Source: Paenibacillus sp. FSL H8-0548
GTDB taxonomy: Bacteria; Bacillota; Bacilli; Paenibacillales; Paenibacillaceae
NCBI RefSeq assembly: GCF_038630985.1
Contig: NZ_CP152049.1
Location: 500,001-564,000 of the forward strand
DNA: 64,000 bases
Direction of reading: 5' to 3'
Below are positions 42,729-53,486 of the stretch, in pieces. Every line of letters begins with the position of its first letter. Position 1 is the stretch's first letter. The translations under genes were made by a program, and so were the position numbers. The notes beneath the pieces were generated by a model that searched no databases, was not told where the DNA came from, and saw only the letters and a program-made list of their open reading frames with translations.

Positions 42729-43577
42729 CTACAGAAGCTTAGCCTCGTCTCTAAGCAGGGCGACAAGCGCAGCAGCTTGCTCCGCCGGCGCACCGGGAAG
42801 GCGCTTGCCCGCTGCACGTGGCGGTGGAGGAAGCAGCTGCTTGCGCTCGGTGCGAGGCGAGAGGCTGCCTGGCGAAAGCGCGCGGCTGCTGATCAGCTCC
42901 TCCAGCGTTATGGTGCGCAGCGGCTTGCGCTTAGCCTTCATAATGCCTGGCAGCGACGGATAACGCGGCTCGTTTAACCCTTGCTGAGCCGTAATCAGCG
43001 CAGGCAGCGGGACCGTAACCGTTTCCGTATCTCCTTCGATATCACGCTCGACGAGGGCATAGCGTTCAGCGCTGAGAGGCGAAGCCGTGCTCAGCACTCC
43101 GACCGTGGATAGAGCGCCTAGCTCAGCCGCGCTTATGAGATTGACCTTAACGGCGGCGGAGGCATGCGGCAATTGAAGCCGCTCCGCTACTTGAAGCGCC
43201 ACGCTTCCAGCGCCGCTGTCTACAGCAAACAAGCCGGCGAGCAGAAGATCGGGCGCGAGCGGCTTGATTACGGCAGCTATTGCCGCAGCAACGGAGCTGT
43301 TGTCATCAGGCAATGCGGTGTTGTCCAGCCGAATCGCCTCATCTGCACCGATAGCGAGAGCGGTGCGGAGCGCATCCTGTGCTCGCTCTGGCCCGCAGGT
43401 GAGCGCGATGACCGTTCCGCCAAGCAGCTCCCGCTGACGGAGCGCTTCCTCGAGAGCAAATTCGTCGTAAGGGTTGATGACAAATTTGGCATCTCTTTCA
43501 TCGATGCCGGCAGCTGTTACTGTTATTTTTTCTTCGGTATCGAACGTTTGCTTGAGAAGCACCACTATTTTCAGCAT
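42729..43577 (-). CDS. etfB: Electron transfer flavoprotein beta subunit
   Basis: 282 residues with GGGAG upstream of the ATG. Opening MLKIVVLLKQTFDTEEKITVTAAG, INPYDEFALEEALRQRE, and the AMP-binding region DNSSVAAAIAAVIKP..LLLAG match EtfB, as does EPRYPSLPGIMKAKRKPL. The C-terminus is longer than usual: a Ser/Pro/Arg-rich linker (LSPGSLSPRTERKQLLPPPPRA) and an Ala-rich helix. It works with EtfA to pass electrons from FadE to FadF. Confidence 0.94.
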   Translation of the reverse strand: MLKIVVLLKQTFDTEEKITVTAAGIDERDAKFVINPYDEFALEEALRQRELLGGTVIALTCGPERAQDALRTALAIGADEAIRLDNTALPDDNSSVAAAIAAVIKPLAPDLLLAGLFAVDSGAGSVALQVAERLQLPHASAAVKVNLISAAELGALSTVGVLSTASPLSAERYALVERDIEGDTETVTVPLPALITAQQGLNEPRYPSLPGIMKAKRKPLRTITLEELISSRALSPGSLSPRTERKQLLPPPPRAAGKRLPGAPAEQAAALVALLRDEAKLL

Positions 43578-43840
43578 AGAAGCTCCCTCACTTATTCCGA
43601 TATTTTGTTGGCACTGTCCATCAGTGCTACAATATGTCCCTTTACAAGCGAATAGACCCCCTGCAATGATCCTCTGCGCGGCATGTTCAAGATCAAAAGC
43701 TCATATACATGGAGCATTACAGCTGCTTTTGCCACCTAGGAAGGTGTCATCCAGTTACACGCAGCGCAAAAATGCTTGTCCAACTACTTCACGCATGGCT
43801 GCTTGGTTCCATGAACCAGCGTATAAGGGGGGCGAGGCAT

Positions 43841-46072
43841 ATGCCATTGTTTTTGACATTCAAACTGGTCGATGATTGGTTGTATTGGGGAAAATGGGCG
43901 TTGTTTGCGGCAGTAGTGCTCCTTGCGGCGGGGATGTTTGCTCTTGTTGTGCAGCGGCGAATTTTGTACATGAGGCTGGGGGCACCTGCTGTTTTTAGGC
44001 GGTATCAGCGTAAGCAGCAAGGCAAGGACAGCTTCAGCGGACAAGTGCTCGGTCATCGCAGACTGCTGAATGATGTCAGAAGCGGGCTGATGCATTTGGT
44101 TTATTTTTACGGCTTTATTGTGCTTCAGTTTGGCGCGGTGGATCTGATTTGGAAGGGCTTGAACGAAGGAGCCCCGCTGCTCGCTTATGGCTGGTTTTCA
44201 TTGATGCAGGAGATAACCGTTACCCTTGTGCTTGGAGCCGTGCTTTATGGTGCATTTCGCCGCTATGGGGAGAGGCTGCCGAGGCTGAAACGCGGGTGGA
44301 AGCCTTCGCTTGTGATGTGGTTCATCGGTACCTTGATGCTCACGATTCTGTTTGCTTTAGCGTTTGAGCGTTTAGCGGCAGCAGCTTCCAGCACGCATAT
44401 CGTAGAGACGCGCTTCGCTCCAGTAAGCGCCCAGCTTGCCTATTTGCTTGAGGGAGCGGGGATCGAGCCGCATAGCATGACAGCGGGGCTGGGGCTTGAA
44501 GTGTTTTGGTGGCTGCATTTGCTTGTGCTGCTAAGCTTCCTTGTCTACGTGCCGCAGTCGAAGCATTTTCATTTGTTGACGGCTCCGGTCAATCTTTGGT
44601 TCCGGCGCAGCACGCCGCCCGGACGTCTAGTGCCGCTAAGCTTGGAGGATGAGGAAGCGGAGTCCTTTGGCGCTGGGAAGGTGGAGGATTTTACGCAAAA
44701 GCAGCTGCTCGATTTGTACGCTTGCGTCGAATGCGGGCGCTGCACGAATGTATGCCCAGCCTCGAATACCGGCAAGCTGCTGTCCCCGATGCACCTCATC
44801 GTAAAGCTGCGGGATCATTTGACCGAGAAAGGAGCTGCGATTACGTCCAAGTCGCCTTGGATTCCCGCTAATCTGTGGCAATCTAAGGAGAATGGCCCAT
44901 CCGCTCATGTTATGGGAGCTGTGCTTCCCGCTTGGGAGTCGGAGGCAGAGGGAGGAACGAGCATTGCGCCAACGATGGCTGCGCAGGCAGGAGCTTGGAG
45001 TGTTCGAGAGGGTTTGAAGCCAGAGGAGGTGCAGTTGATCGGCGAGGTTATCACGGAGGAGGAGCTTTGGGCGTGCACAAGCTGCCGCAACTGCGAGGAG
45101 CAATGCCCGGTTGGCAATGAGCATGTGGACAAAATTATCGATATGCGCCGTTATTTGGTGCTGATGGAAGGCAGGCTGCCGTCCGATGGGCAGCGCGCGC
45201 TTCAGAACATTGAGCGCCAAAGCAATCCATGGGGACTGCCGCGCGCGGAACGGGCAGCCTGGATTACGGAATGTGAGAGCCGCACAGGTATAAGAGTTCC
45301 GACGATGCAGGAGCTGAAGCAGCAGGGCAAAAAAGCGGATGTCCTGCTATGGGCAGGCTCGATGGGAGCCTATGATATGCGGAGCCGCCGCGTCTTGTAT
45401 GATGTGGTGCGGCTGCTCAGTCACGCGGGCATCAGCTTCGGGGCATTGGGCTTGGAGGAGAAGAGCTCCGGCGATACGGCAAGGCGGATCGGCAATGAGC
45501 TGCTCTTCCAGGAGCTGTGCCGTGAGAATATTGAGACGATGAGCAAATATGGCATTCAACATGTGGTCACCGCTTGCCCTCATACCTATAACACGTTCAA
45601 AAATGAATATCCAGATTTTGGGCTCAGCCCAGACATCCTTGTGGAGCATCATACGGAGCTGCTTGAGCGCTTGCTCGCTGAAGGCTTACTGGAGCCGCGG
45701 CATACGATTGATGAAATCGTAACGGTACATGATTCCTGCTATCTTGGCCGCTATAACGATACGTACGAGGCGCCGCGCAATTTGCTTCGCGCGATTCCGG
45801 GCGTAATGATTGAGGAGATGGAGCGCTCGCGCGAAAATGGCATGTGCTGCGGCGCGGGCGGCGGAATGATGTGGATGGAGGAGCATTCAGGCACTCGGGT
45901 CAACCATGCTAGAGTCGCTCAAGCGCTTGAGGTTAAGCCTTCAGTCATTAGCTCAGCATGCCCTTACTGCCTGACGATGATGGAGGATGGCCTGAAGGCC
46001 TTGTCTGCTGATGAGAAAGTGATCGCGCGGGATGTGGCGGAGCTGCTGGCGGAAAGCGTATTTGGAGAGTAA
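43841..46072 (+). CDS. fadF: Membrane Fe-S oxidoreductase for beta-oxidation (FadF-like)
   Basis: 743 residues from ATG 43841 (GGGGGGCGAGG upstream); the longer frame overlaps the divergent promoter region. About five N-terminal helices (nitrate reductase gamma-like) are followed by two 4Fe-4S motifs, CVECGRCTNVCP and CTSCRNCEEQCP, and CCG domains (HDSCYLGRYND, MCCGAGGGMMW, SACPYCLTMM). It is thought to take electrons from EtfAB into the quinone pool. It heads the fad cluster and is divergent from etfB. Confidence 0.93.
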   Translation: MPLFLTFKLVDDWLYWGKWALFAAVVLLAAGMFALVVQRRILYMRLGAPAVFRRYQRKQQGKDSFSGQVLGHRRLLNDVRSGLMHLVYFYGFIVLQFGAVDLIWKGLNEGAPLLAYGWFSLMQEITVTLVLGAVLYGAFRRYGERLPRLKRGWKPSLVMWFIGTLMLTILFALAFERLAAAASSTHIVETRFAPVSAQLAYLLEGAGIEPHSMTAGLGLEVFWWLHLLVLLSFLVYVPQSKHFHLLTAPVNLWFRRSTPPGRLVPLSLEDEEAESFGAGKVEDFTQKQLLDLYACVECGRCTNVCPASNTGKLLSPMHLIVKLRDHLTEKGAAITSKSPWIPANLWQSKENGPSAHVMGAVLPAWESEAEGGTSIAPTMAAQAGAWSVREGLKPEEVQLIGEVITEEELWACTSCRNCEEQCPVGNEHVDKIIDMRRYLVLMEGRLPSDGQRALQNIERQSNPWGLPRAERAAWITECESRTGIRVPTMQELKQQGKKADVLLWAGSMGAYDMRSRRVLYDVVRLLSHAGISFGALGLEEKSSGDTARRIGNELLFQELCRENIETMSKYGIQHVVTACPHTYNTFKNEYPDFGLSPDILVEHHTELLERLLAEGLLEPRHTIDEIVTVHDSCYLGRYNDTYEAPRNLLRAIPGVMIEEMERSRENGMCCGAGGGMMWMEEHSGTRVNHARVAQALEVKPSVISSACPYCLTMMEDGLKALSADEKVIARDVAELLAESVFGE

Positions 46073-46122
46073 GTGAAGCGTGACATAAAAAAAGTATTAT
46101 TTTAACGGGAAAAGGGGGAGCC

Positions 46123-48564
46123 ATGGTGCTGCAAGCATCTCAAAAAAACGCAAGCTCCATTCGCAGGGCTGCCGTTATCGGCTCTGGTGTAATGGGGGCG
46201 GGCATCGCCGCCCATCTCGCGAATGCGGGTATACGCGTGCTGCTGCTGGATGTTGTTCCGAAGGCGCTGACCGTAGAGGAGGAGCGGAAGGGTCTCACTC
46301 TTGCGGATGGAAAGGTTCGCAATCGACTGGCAAGTGCAGCTATTGCGAGAATGGGCAAGGCGCAGCCTGCACAGCTTTATGATGCTGCATGGACGTCCAG
46401 AATTACGCCAGGAAATTTGACGGATCATTTGGCATCGCTTGGCGAGGTGGATTGGATTGTTGAAGCTGTTGTTGAACGGCTCGATATTAAGCGCGAGGTA
46501 CTTGCCGTTATTGAAGCTGTCCGGAGGCCCGGCGCTATCGTATCGACGAACACGTCGGGACTGTCGGCAGCGGCGATGGTGGAAGAGAGAAGCGAGGAAT
46601 TCAAGCGGCATTTTGGCGTGACGCATTTTTTCAACCCGCCGCGATATATGAAGCTTGTTGAGATCGTCCCTACTGCGGATACAGCTCCCGAGGTAGTTCA
46701 ATTGCTCAAGGAAGTGTGCGAGAAGCGGCTCGGCAAGGGCGTTGTGCTCGCACGGGATACACCGAACTTTATTGCCAACCGGATCGGCACTTACGGCATG
46801 CTCGTCACGCTTGCGGACACTCTGGCTTATGGATTGACGGTGGAGGAAGCGGACGCGCTGACCGGCCCTGCAATGGGGAGGCCAAAGACAGCAACGCTTC
46901 GGATGCTCGATTTGGTTGGACTCGATACGCTGCTGCATGTGGTGGACAATGTGCGTGAGAGAAGTGTTGATCCGGTAGAGCAAGCAAGCTTTGCCAGACC
47001 GATGATTTTGGAGCAGCTTGTCGCACTGGGAAGATTGGGCGAAAAGTCAGGAGCCGGCTTCTATAGGAAGGTAAAGGGAAAAGGCGGCAGCGAGATTGAA
47101 TCGCTCAGGCTGGATACGCTGGAGTACGGGCCGAAGCGGCCTGTGAACTCGCCGATCATCGATGCTTCCAAAAGAGCAAAGGGTGCAGCAACAAAAGTGA
47201 AAGCGCTGCTTCGTACGGATTCACAGCATCGTTACGCTAAATTTGCATGGTCAACGATCAAAAAAACGCTGCTCTATTCAGCCGCCCAAATCGGAGTCAT
47301 TGCCGATTCTATTTCAGATATCGACCGCGCGATGCGCTGGGGCTTTAACTGGGAGCTTGGCCCGTTCGAGCTGTGGGATGCGATTGGGCTGCGAAAATCG
47401 GTGCAGCAAATGCAGAAGGAGGGAGATGCGATACCGGCTTGGGTGACCGCTTGGCTCGAAGCGGGGCATGAAAGCTTCTATAAGTCCGAGGGCAGTGAAC
47501 GCGTCTACGCAGCAAGCGGCGCTTACAAGCTCGAGGAGGCGGAAGCGGATTCGATATCCTTAGCAGCATTAAAAGCTTCTGGCAAAAAGGTGCTTTCTAA
47601 CGAGGGTGCCACCTTGATCGACATTGGCGATGATGTGGTGCTGCTGGAGTTTCATTCAGCCAACAACGCGATCGGTGGAGATATTTTGTCCGCAATTCAG
47701 CAAAGCGCGAAGGAGGTGTCGCAAAATTGGCGCGGGCTAGTGCTAGCGAATGAAGGGCGTAATTTTTGCGTCGGTGCAAACCTAATGCTGCTGCTAATGG
47801 AGGCGCAAAGCGGCGAATGGGATGAGGTAGAGGAAATTATTCGTTTCTTCCAAAGCAGCATGCTTGAGCTGAAGCGGTTGGATCGGCCAGTGGTTGCCGC
47901 ACCGCATCGCATGACGCTGGGCGGCGGGGTGGAGGCCTGCTTGCCTGCTGACCAAATTATTTATTCCCCAGAGACGTATTTTGGACTTGTGGAAACAGGT
48001 GTGGGCCTTATTCCTGCTGGCGGGGGCTGTAAGGAAGCGGCTGCGATGGCGGCTGAACGGGCCTTTATCGGAAATGGCGGCAAGCCGGGCGGAGACCTGC
48101 AGCCGCATTTGAATGCGCTGTTCGAGACGATTGCGCTCGCGAAGGCATCCACAAGCGGCTATGACGTTAGACGATTAGGTCTGATGCGGCCGCAGGATCG
48201 CGTCATTATTAGGCAGGAGTCGCGGATTGCGGAAGCGAAGCGGGCGGTGCTTGCGCTGGACCGGGCCGGCTATTCACCGCCGGCAGAGGAGCGCATCCGC
48301 GTTGCCGGGAGAGAAGGCAGCGCGGTGCTGAAGGTAGCGGTGCAAGCGATGCGGCTAAGCGGTCATATTAGTGAGCATGACGCGCTCATCGCCGGCAAGC
48401 TCTCGCGGGTGCTCGCTGGCGGAGATATTCAGCCGGGCGCGGAGGTAAGTGAGCAATATTTGCTCGATTTGGAATGCGAAGCATTCCTCAGTTTATGCGG
48501 CGAGCGAAAGACGCAGGAGCGGATGAGCCATATGCTCGCCACCGGCAAGCCGCTGCGCAATTAG
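46123..48564 (+). CDS. fadN: 3-hydroxyacyl-CoA dehydrogenase / enoyl-CoA hydratase
   Basis: 813 residues, with GGGGGAG before the ATG. The N-terminal NAD-binding fold has GSGVMGAGIAAHLANAG, and the dehydrogenase motif HFFNPPRYMKLVEIV follows. The C-terminal crotonase domain has NFCVGANLMLLL and PHRMTLGGGVEACLPADQIIYS..FGLVETGVGLIPAGGG. The order (dehydrogenase first) is that of Bacillus FadN. It hydrates trans-2-enoyl-CoA and oxidises the product. Starts 50 bp after fadF. Confidence 0.95.
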   Translation: MVLQASQKNASSIRRAAVIGSGVMGAGIAAHLANAGIRVLLLDVVPKALTVEEERKGLTLADGKVRNRLASAAIARMGKAQPAQLYDAAWTSRITPGNLTDHLASLGEVDWIVEAVVERLDIKREVLAVIEAVRRPGAIVSTNTSGLSAAAMVEERSEEFKRHFGVTHFFNPPRYMKLVEIVPTADTAPEVVQLLKEVCEKRLGKGVVLARDTPNFIANRIGTYGMLVTLADTLAYGLTVEEADALTGPAMGRPKTATLRMLDLVGLDTLLHVVDNVRERSVDPVEQASFARPMILEQLVALGRLGEKSGAGFYRKVKGKGGSEIESLRLDTLEYGPKRPVNSPIIDASKRAKGAATKVKALLRTDSQHRYAKFAWSTIKKTLLYSAAQIGVIADSISDIDRAMRWGFNWELGPFELWDAIGLRKSVQQMQKEGDAIPAWVTAWLEAGHESFYKSEGSERVYAASGAYKLEEAEADSISLAALKASGKKVLSNEGATLIDIGDDVVLLEFHSANNAIGGDILSAIQQSAKEVSQNWRGLVLANEGRNFCVGANLMLLLMEAQSGEWDEVEEIIRFFQSSMLELKRLDRPVVAAPHRMTLGGGVEACLPADQIIYSPETYFGLVETGVGLIPAGGGCKEAAAMAAERAFIGNGGKPGGDLQPHLNALFETIALAKASTSGYDVRRLGLMRPQDRVIIRQESRIAEAKRAVLALDRAGYSPPAEERIRVAGREGSAVLKVAVQAMRLSGHISEHDALIAGKLSRVLAGGDIQPGAEVSEQYLLDLECEAFLSLCGERKTQERMSHMLATGKPLRN

Positions 48565-48586
48565 CACGTATAAGGAGGGGCGTAAA

Positions 48587-49801
48587 ATGTCAGCAGCATC
48601 ACCGTTTAAAGACCACGACCGCGATGCCGTTATCGTTGCTGCGGTGAGGACGGCGGTCGGTAAAGCAGCGAAAGGAAGCTTAGCGCAGACGCGGGCGGAG
48701 GATCTTGGCAGAGCCGTGCTGCGAGGTGCGCTTGCGAGAGTGCCGAGCTTATCGCCTGAGCTCATTGAGGATGTGATTATCGGCTGTGCGATGCCTGAGG
48801 GTGAGCAGGGTCTCAACATGGCCCGTACGATTTCGCTCTATTCGGGACTGCCGGTGACGACGCCAGCCGTTACGATTAACCGCTTTTGCGCTTCTGGCTT
48901 GCAAGCCATTGCGTATGCAGCGGAGCGTATTCGGCTTGGGGATGCCGATATTATTGCGGCAGGCGGCGTTGAAAGCATGAGTCACGTACCGATGACCGGC
49001 TTCAGGCTGTCGCCGCATCCTGCCATTGTGGATACGCTGCCTGAGGTTTATATGGGAATGGGACATACGGCGGAGGAGGTCGCTCGGCGCTACGGCGTAA
49101 CGCGCGAGGCGCAGGATGCCTTCGCAGTGTCGAGCCACCGCAAGGCGGCTGCCGCCATAGAAGCGGGCCGCTTCCAAGTGGAAATCGTGCCGATAACGGC
49201 CAGTCAGTCGGGTGTAAATGATGCTGGTCGCCCTTGGTCAAATGTGTTGTTATTTGATACCGATGAAGGCGTCCGTCCGGAAACCTCAGTTCAGGGACTG
49301 GCTGCGCTCAAGCCGTCCTTCGCGCGCGAGGGGACGGTGACGGCTGGAAATACCTCTCAAATGAGCGATGGAGCAGCGGCAGTTATTGTCATGAGTCGAG
49401 CGCGTGCCGCAGAGCTGGGCTTGCGTCCGCTCGCCGTATTCCGCAGCTACAGCGTGGCGGGCGTGGCGCCGGAGGTCATGGGCATTGGACCGATTGAGGC
49501 GGTGCCGAGGGTGCTGCGCAAAGCAGGAATTACGCTGGAGCAGGTTGATCTTTTTGAGCTGAATGAAGCGTTCGCTGCTCAGTGTGTACCGATTATTAAT
49601 GAGCTTGGCATCGATCCTGAGCGGGTCAATGTGAACGGCGGCGCGATCGCGCTTGGCCATCCGCTTGGTTGTACGGGCACGAAGCTGACCGTGTCGCTTA
49701 TTCATGAGCTGGGGCGTAGAGGAGGCGGGATCGGAGTAGTTACGATGTGTGTTGGCGGAGGGATGGGCGCAGCGGGCGTTATTGAGGTGTATGGGAACTA
49801 A
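48587..49801 (+). CDS. fadA: Acetyl-CoA C-acyltransferase (3-ketoacyl-CoA thiolase)
   Basis: 404 residues, AAGGAGG before the ATG, 22 bp after fadN. Nucleophile Cys in [42 protein letters not shown] with the catalytic His, and the second Cys in [17 protein letters not shown]. It releases acetyl-CoA in the last step of the cycle. Confidence 0.96.
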   Translation: MSAASPFKDHDRDAVIVAAVRTAVGKAAKGSLAQTRAEDLGRAVLRGALARVPSLSPELIEDVIIGCAMPEGEQGLNMARTISLYSGLPVTTPAVTINRFCASGLQAIAYAAERIRLGDADIIAAGGVESMSHVPMTGFRLSPHPAIVDTLPEVYMGMGHTAEEVARRYGVTREAQDAFAVSSHRKAAAAIEAGRFQVEIVPITASQSGVNDAGRPWSNVLLFDTDEGVRPETSVQGLAALKPSFAREGTVTAGNTSQMSDGAAAVIVMSRARAAELGLRPLAVFRSYSVAGVAPEVMGIGPIEAVPRVLRKAGITLEQVDLFELNEAFAAQCVPIINELGIDPERVNVNGGAIALGHPLGCTGTKLTVSLIHELGRRGGGIGVVTMCVGGGMGAAGVIEVYGN

Positions 49802-49887
49802 CCTTGCGCAGAGCTGCATGGCATGAATGAATTAGGTAGAAACAATTAATGATCTCAATAATTAATGACTGAAGGGAGACCTGCGGC

Positions 49888-51678
49888 ATGACGGAAACGA
49901 TACGGTTTGGCGGTAGATTTGTCGTAGAGGACAGTGTACCGGAATCGGTCGTGACACCTGAGGATTTTACGGAAGAGCAGCGGATGATGGCAGAAGCAGC
50001 ACAGCAGTTTTTGGAAGCCGAAATTATACCGCGCGATGCGGAGCTAGAAGCGCTCAACTATGATTTGACCGTGGAGCTTATGCGCAAGGCAGGCGAGCTT
50101 GGCCTCCTTGGAGCAGATGTGCCTGAGGCATACGGCGGCCTAGGACTTGATAAGGTAAGCACGACGCTGCTGGCGGAAACGCTGTCGCGCGCTTCGTCGT
50201 TCGCTCTTTCGGTAGGCGCTCATACTGGCATTGGTACGCTGCCTATCGTGTTCTTTGGCACCCCCGCGCAAAAGAAAGCCTACCTTCCAGCGCTGGCGAC
50301 GGGAGAACGAATTGCAGCGTACTGCCTGACAGAACCAGCTTCTGGCTCGGATGCCTTAGGGGCCAAAACAACAGCAAGACTGTCACAAGATGGCAAGCAT
50401 TATGTGCTGAATGGATCAAAGCTGTATATTACGAACGCTGGTTTTGCCGATCTATTTATCGTTTATGCGAAGGTGGACGGTGAATATTTTACTGCTTTTA
50501 TCGTTGAGAAAGGGATGGCTGGGTTCAGTATTGGGCCGGAGGAGCATAAGATGGGCATCAAGGGTTCTTCCACACGCCCTTTGTTTTTCGAGGATGTTTC
50601 GGTACCGATCGAAAATGTGCTGGGGGAGGTTGGCAAAGGGCACCATATCGCCTTTAACATTTTGAACATTGGACGCTTCAAGCTTGGAGCAGCCTGTCTC
50701 GGCTCCTCGAAGGAAACGATTGAGCTGTCATCCGCCTATGCCAATACACGCAAGCAGTTCGGGCGGGCGATTTCCTCCTATCCGCTCATTGGAGCGAAGC
50801 TCGCAGACATGAATATTCGCACTTATGTGCTGGAGAGCATGGTGTATCGGACGGCTGGCTGGATCGATGCGATGCTGCGGACAGCGGAGGTCGAGGGAGC
50901 AGCGGCGGATGATGGGATGAAGATGGCAAAAGCGATTGGGGAGTATGCGATAGAGTGCTCAATCGTCAAGGTATTTGCATCGGAAGCACTTGATTTTGTA
51001 GCGGATGAGGGGGTGCAGATTCACGGCGGCTACGGCTATATTCGGGACTACAAAGTCGAGAGGATATATCGGGATTCGCGTATTAACCGGATTTTTGAAG
51101 GAACGAATGAGATCAATCGGATGCTTATTCCAGGCACGCTGATGAAAAAAGCTTTGAAGGGCGAGCTGCCGCTGCTGCGCAAGGTTCGTTCTTTGCAAGC
51201 CGAGCTGCTCCAGCCGATGCCGCTTCCCCCTTTCCAGAAGCAGCTCAGCAAGGAAGCGTACCGCGTTGCACAGGCCAAAAAAATCTTCTTAGCCATCGGC
51301 GGGCTTGCCGTCCAGAAGCTCGGGCTGCGGCTGGAGCAGGAGCAGGAGGTGCTTTGCTCGCTGGCTGATCTCATGATCGAAATATTTGCAATGGAGAGCG
51401 TGCTGCTGCGCACGCAGAAGATCTGGAAGGCGAGCGGTGGCGAGGCCTCGGAGAAGACGGAGAATGTCATCGCAATGACAACGGTATTTGTGCAGGAAGC
51501 AATGGAGAGAGTCGAGTCGCTGGCTAAGCTTGCACTTACTGCACTGGAGCAGGGAGATGGACTGCAAATGCAGCTTTCTATTCTAAAAAAGCTGATGCGC
51601 GCACCGCTTTCAGATACGGTTGCTTTGAAGCGAAGTATTGCCGCTCGTGTTATTCGAAGTGAGCATTATGTCGTGTGA
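49888..51678 (+). CDS. fadE: Acyl-CoA dehydrogenase
   Basis: 596 residues, about 200 longer than a plain acyl-CoA dehydrogenase, as in Bacillus FadE. ACAD core with AYCLTEPASGSDA, YITNAGFADLFIV, GIKGSSTRPL and VQIHGGYGYIRDYKVERIYRDSRINRIFEGTNEINRM (in part). The C-terminal helical extension (from about 400) may replace the dimer contacts seen in larger family members. FAD oxidises acyl-CoA and EtfAB re-oxidises the flavin. RBS GAAGGGAG. Confidence 0.95.
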   Translation: MTETIRFGGRFVVEDSVPESVVTPEDFTEEQRMMAEAAQQFLEAEIIPRDAELEALNYDLTVELMRKAGELGLLGADVPEAYGGLGLDKVSTTLLAETLSRASSFALSVGAHTGIGTLPIVFFGTPAQKKAYLPALATGERIAAYCLTEPASGSDALGAKTTARLSQDGKHYVLNGSKLYITNAGFADLFIVYAKVDGEYFTAFIVEKGMAGFSIGPEEHKMGIKGSSTRPLFFEDVSVPIENVLGEVGKGHHIAFNILNIGRFKLGAACLGSSKETIELSSAYANTRKQFGRAISSYPLIGAKLADMNIRTYVLESMVYRTAGWIDAMLRTAEVEGAAADDGMKMAKAIGEYAIECSIVKVFASEALDFVADEGVQIHGGYGYIRDYKVERIYRDSRINRIFEGTNEINRMLIPGTLMKKALKGELPLLRKVRSLQAELLQPMPLPPFQKQLSKEAYRVAQAKKIFLAIGGLAVQKLGLRLEQEQEVLCSLADLMIEIFAMESVLLRTQKIWKASGGEASEKTENVIAMTTVFVQEAMERVESLAKLALTALEQGDGLQMQLSILKKLMRAPLSDTVALKRSIAARVIRSEHYVV

Positions 51679-51693
51679 AGGGGGAGAGCATGA

Positions 51694-53484
51694 ATGGAAC
51701 CGCTCGGTCCGCAAGACCCGATTGCGCCCAAACAGTCGTCTGCCGAAGCCGAAGAGCTCGCACGTCCATGGCTTCGTCATTACCCGGAGGAGATTTCTCC
51801 TTCGCAGAGCTATCCCGATCAGAGTATCGTCGAATTTTTAGTCCATGCAGTGCAGAGCTATCCTAACCATACGGCCGTTCATTTTCTTGGCAAAACGCTA
51901 ACCTACCGCAAGTTGTATGACGATGCGCTGCGGCTTGCCTCTAGTTTATGGAATCTTGGCATTGCCAAAGGGGATCGTGTGGCGATTATGCTGCCGAACT
52001 GCCCGCAGGCGGTTGTCACTTATTATGGCGTGCTCCTTGCAGGGGGCATTGTTGTACAGACAAATCCACTATATGTGGAGCGTGAGCTGGAGCATCAACT
52101 TAAGGATAGTGGAGCTGTAGCCATCATTACGGTCGATTTGCTGTATGCCCGTCTATCTCGAGTCCGCGGTGAGCAGCCCGAGGAAGGTCCGCTCCCGAAG
52201 CTGCGTCATGCGATTATCACATCCGTAAAAGATGGATTGCCGTTTCCAAAAAACCTGCTCTATCCGCTTAAGCAGCGCAAGGAAGGGTTTCGAGCCGACA
52301 TCCCTTATGGCAGCCATGGCGTAATCGGCTATAAAAAGCTGCTGGCAACGAAGCATCCATCCGCGCAGCTGCCAGCGCATGCCAAAGGAGAAGAGCTGGC
52401 TGCGCTGCAATATACGGGAGGTACGACCGGAACACCTAAGGGCGTCATGCTGACGCATCGGAACCTTGTGGCCAATACGATGCAAATCTCTGCTTGGTGC
52501 TATAAGGCGGAGGATGGGAAGGAGCGCTTCCTCGCTGCGCTGCCTTTGTTTCATGTGTTTGGATTAACGGTATTAATGAATATGTCGGTTCTGAAATCAG
52601 GAACGTTAATTCTTCTTCCCCGCTTCGAAGTGGAGACGGTGCTCAAAACAATCAGTCAGCAGAAGCCGACGATTTTTCCAGGGGCACCGACGATGTACGT
52701 TGCGCTCATTCATCATAAGGCTGCTGCGAAAACAGACCTATCTTCAATTAATGTATGTATAAGCGGCTCCGCTGCGCTGCCGCTTGAGGTGCAGGAGAGG
52801 TTCGAAGCGTTGACTGGCGGCAGACTCATTGAAGGCTACGGCTTGTCAGAGGCTTCACCTGTCACACATGCGAATCCCATATGGGGGAAGCGCAAAATCG
52901 GAACGATCGGCGTCCCAATTCAAGATACGGAAGCTGCTGTTATTGATTCGGAAACCGGGGAGAGGCTCGGGATAGGCGAGCTGGGCGAGCTTATCGTTCG
53001 CGGGCCTCAGGTCATGAAGGGATATTGGAATAAGCCAGTGGAGACCGAGCAGGTGCTTCGTGATGGATGGTTGTATACAGGCGATCTTGCGATGATGGAT
53101 GAAGAGGGTTATTTTACAATTATGGATCGGATTAAGGATGTTATTATTGCAGGTGGCTTTAATATCTATCCGCGTGAGGTAGAAGAGGTGCTATTCGAGC
53201 ATCCAGCAGTACGCGAAGCAGCGGTTGTGGGTGTAAAGGATGAATACCGCGGCGAGACGGTAAAGGCTTTTATCGTATTCAGGGAGGGCTGGCAGGTATC
53301 GAGCAATCAACTGGACAACTGGTGCCGAGAACGGCTTGCTGCTTATAAAGTACCACGTCACTATGCTTTTAGGGAAACGCTTCCAAAAACGATGGTCGGC
53401 AAGGTGCTTCGTCGAAAACTGCAGGAGGAAGAGGCAGAAGCGGCGGAGAAGCGGGGGGCAGAGAGCCAGGGAGAAGGAGAGTGA
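51694..53484 (+). CDS. lcfA: Long-chain fatty-acid CoA ligase
   Basis: 596 residues, 15 bp after fadE with GGGGGAG. ANL superfamily: P-loop YTGGTTGTPKGVMLTHRN, GYGLSEASPV, YTGDLAMMDEEGYFTIMDRIKDVII and the adenylation Lys in KTMVGKVLRR. It activates fatty acids with ATP and CoA before oxidation. The last 20 residues are Glu/Ala-rich. The gene could be lcfA or lcfB; neighbours favour a fad role. Confidence 0.93.
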   Translation: MEPLGPQDPIAPKQSSAEAEELARPWLRHYPEEISPSQSYPDQSIVEFLVHAVQSYPNHTAVHFLGKTLTYRKLYDDALRLASSLWNLGIAKGDRVAIMLPNCPQAVVTYYGVLLAGGIVVQTNPLYVERELEHQLKDSGAVAIITVDLLYARLSRVRGEQPEEGPLPKLRHAIITSVKDGLPFPKNLLYPLKQRKEGFRADIPYGSHGVIGYKKLLATKHPSAQLPAHAKGEELAALQYTGGTTGTPKGVMLTHRNLVANTMQISAWCYKAEDGKERFLAALPLFHVFGLTVLMNMSVLKSGTLILLPRFEVETVLKTISQQKPTIFPGAPTMYVALIHHKAAAKTDLSSINVCISGSAALPLEVQERFEALTGGRLIEGYGLSEASPVTHANPIWGKRKIGTIGVPIQDTEAAVIDSETGERLGIGELGELIVRGPQVMKGYWNKPVETEQVLRDGWLYTGDLAMMDEEGYFTIMDRIKDVIIAGGFNIYPREVEEVLFEHPAVREAAVVGVKDEYRGETVKAFIVFREGWQVSSNQLDNWCRERLAAYKVPRHYAFRETLPKTMVGKVLRRKLQEEEAEAAEKRGAESQGEGE

Positions 53485-53486
53485 CC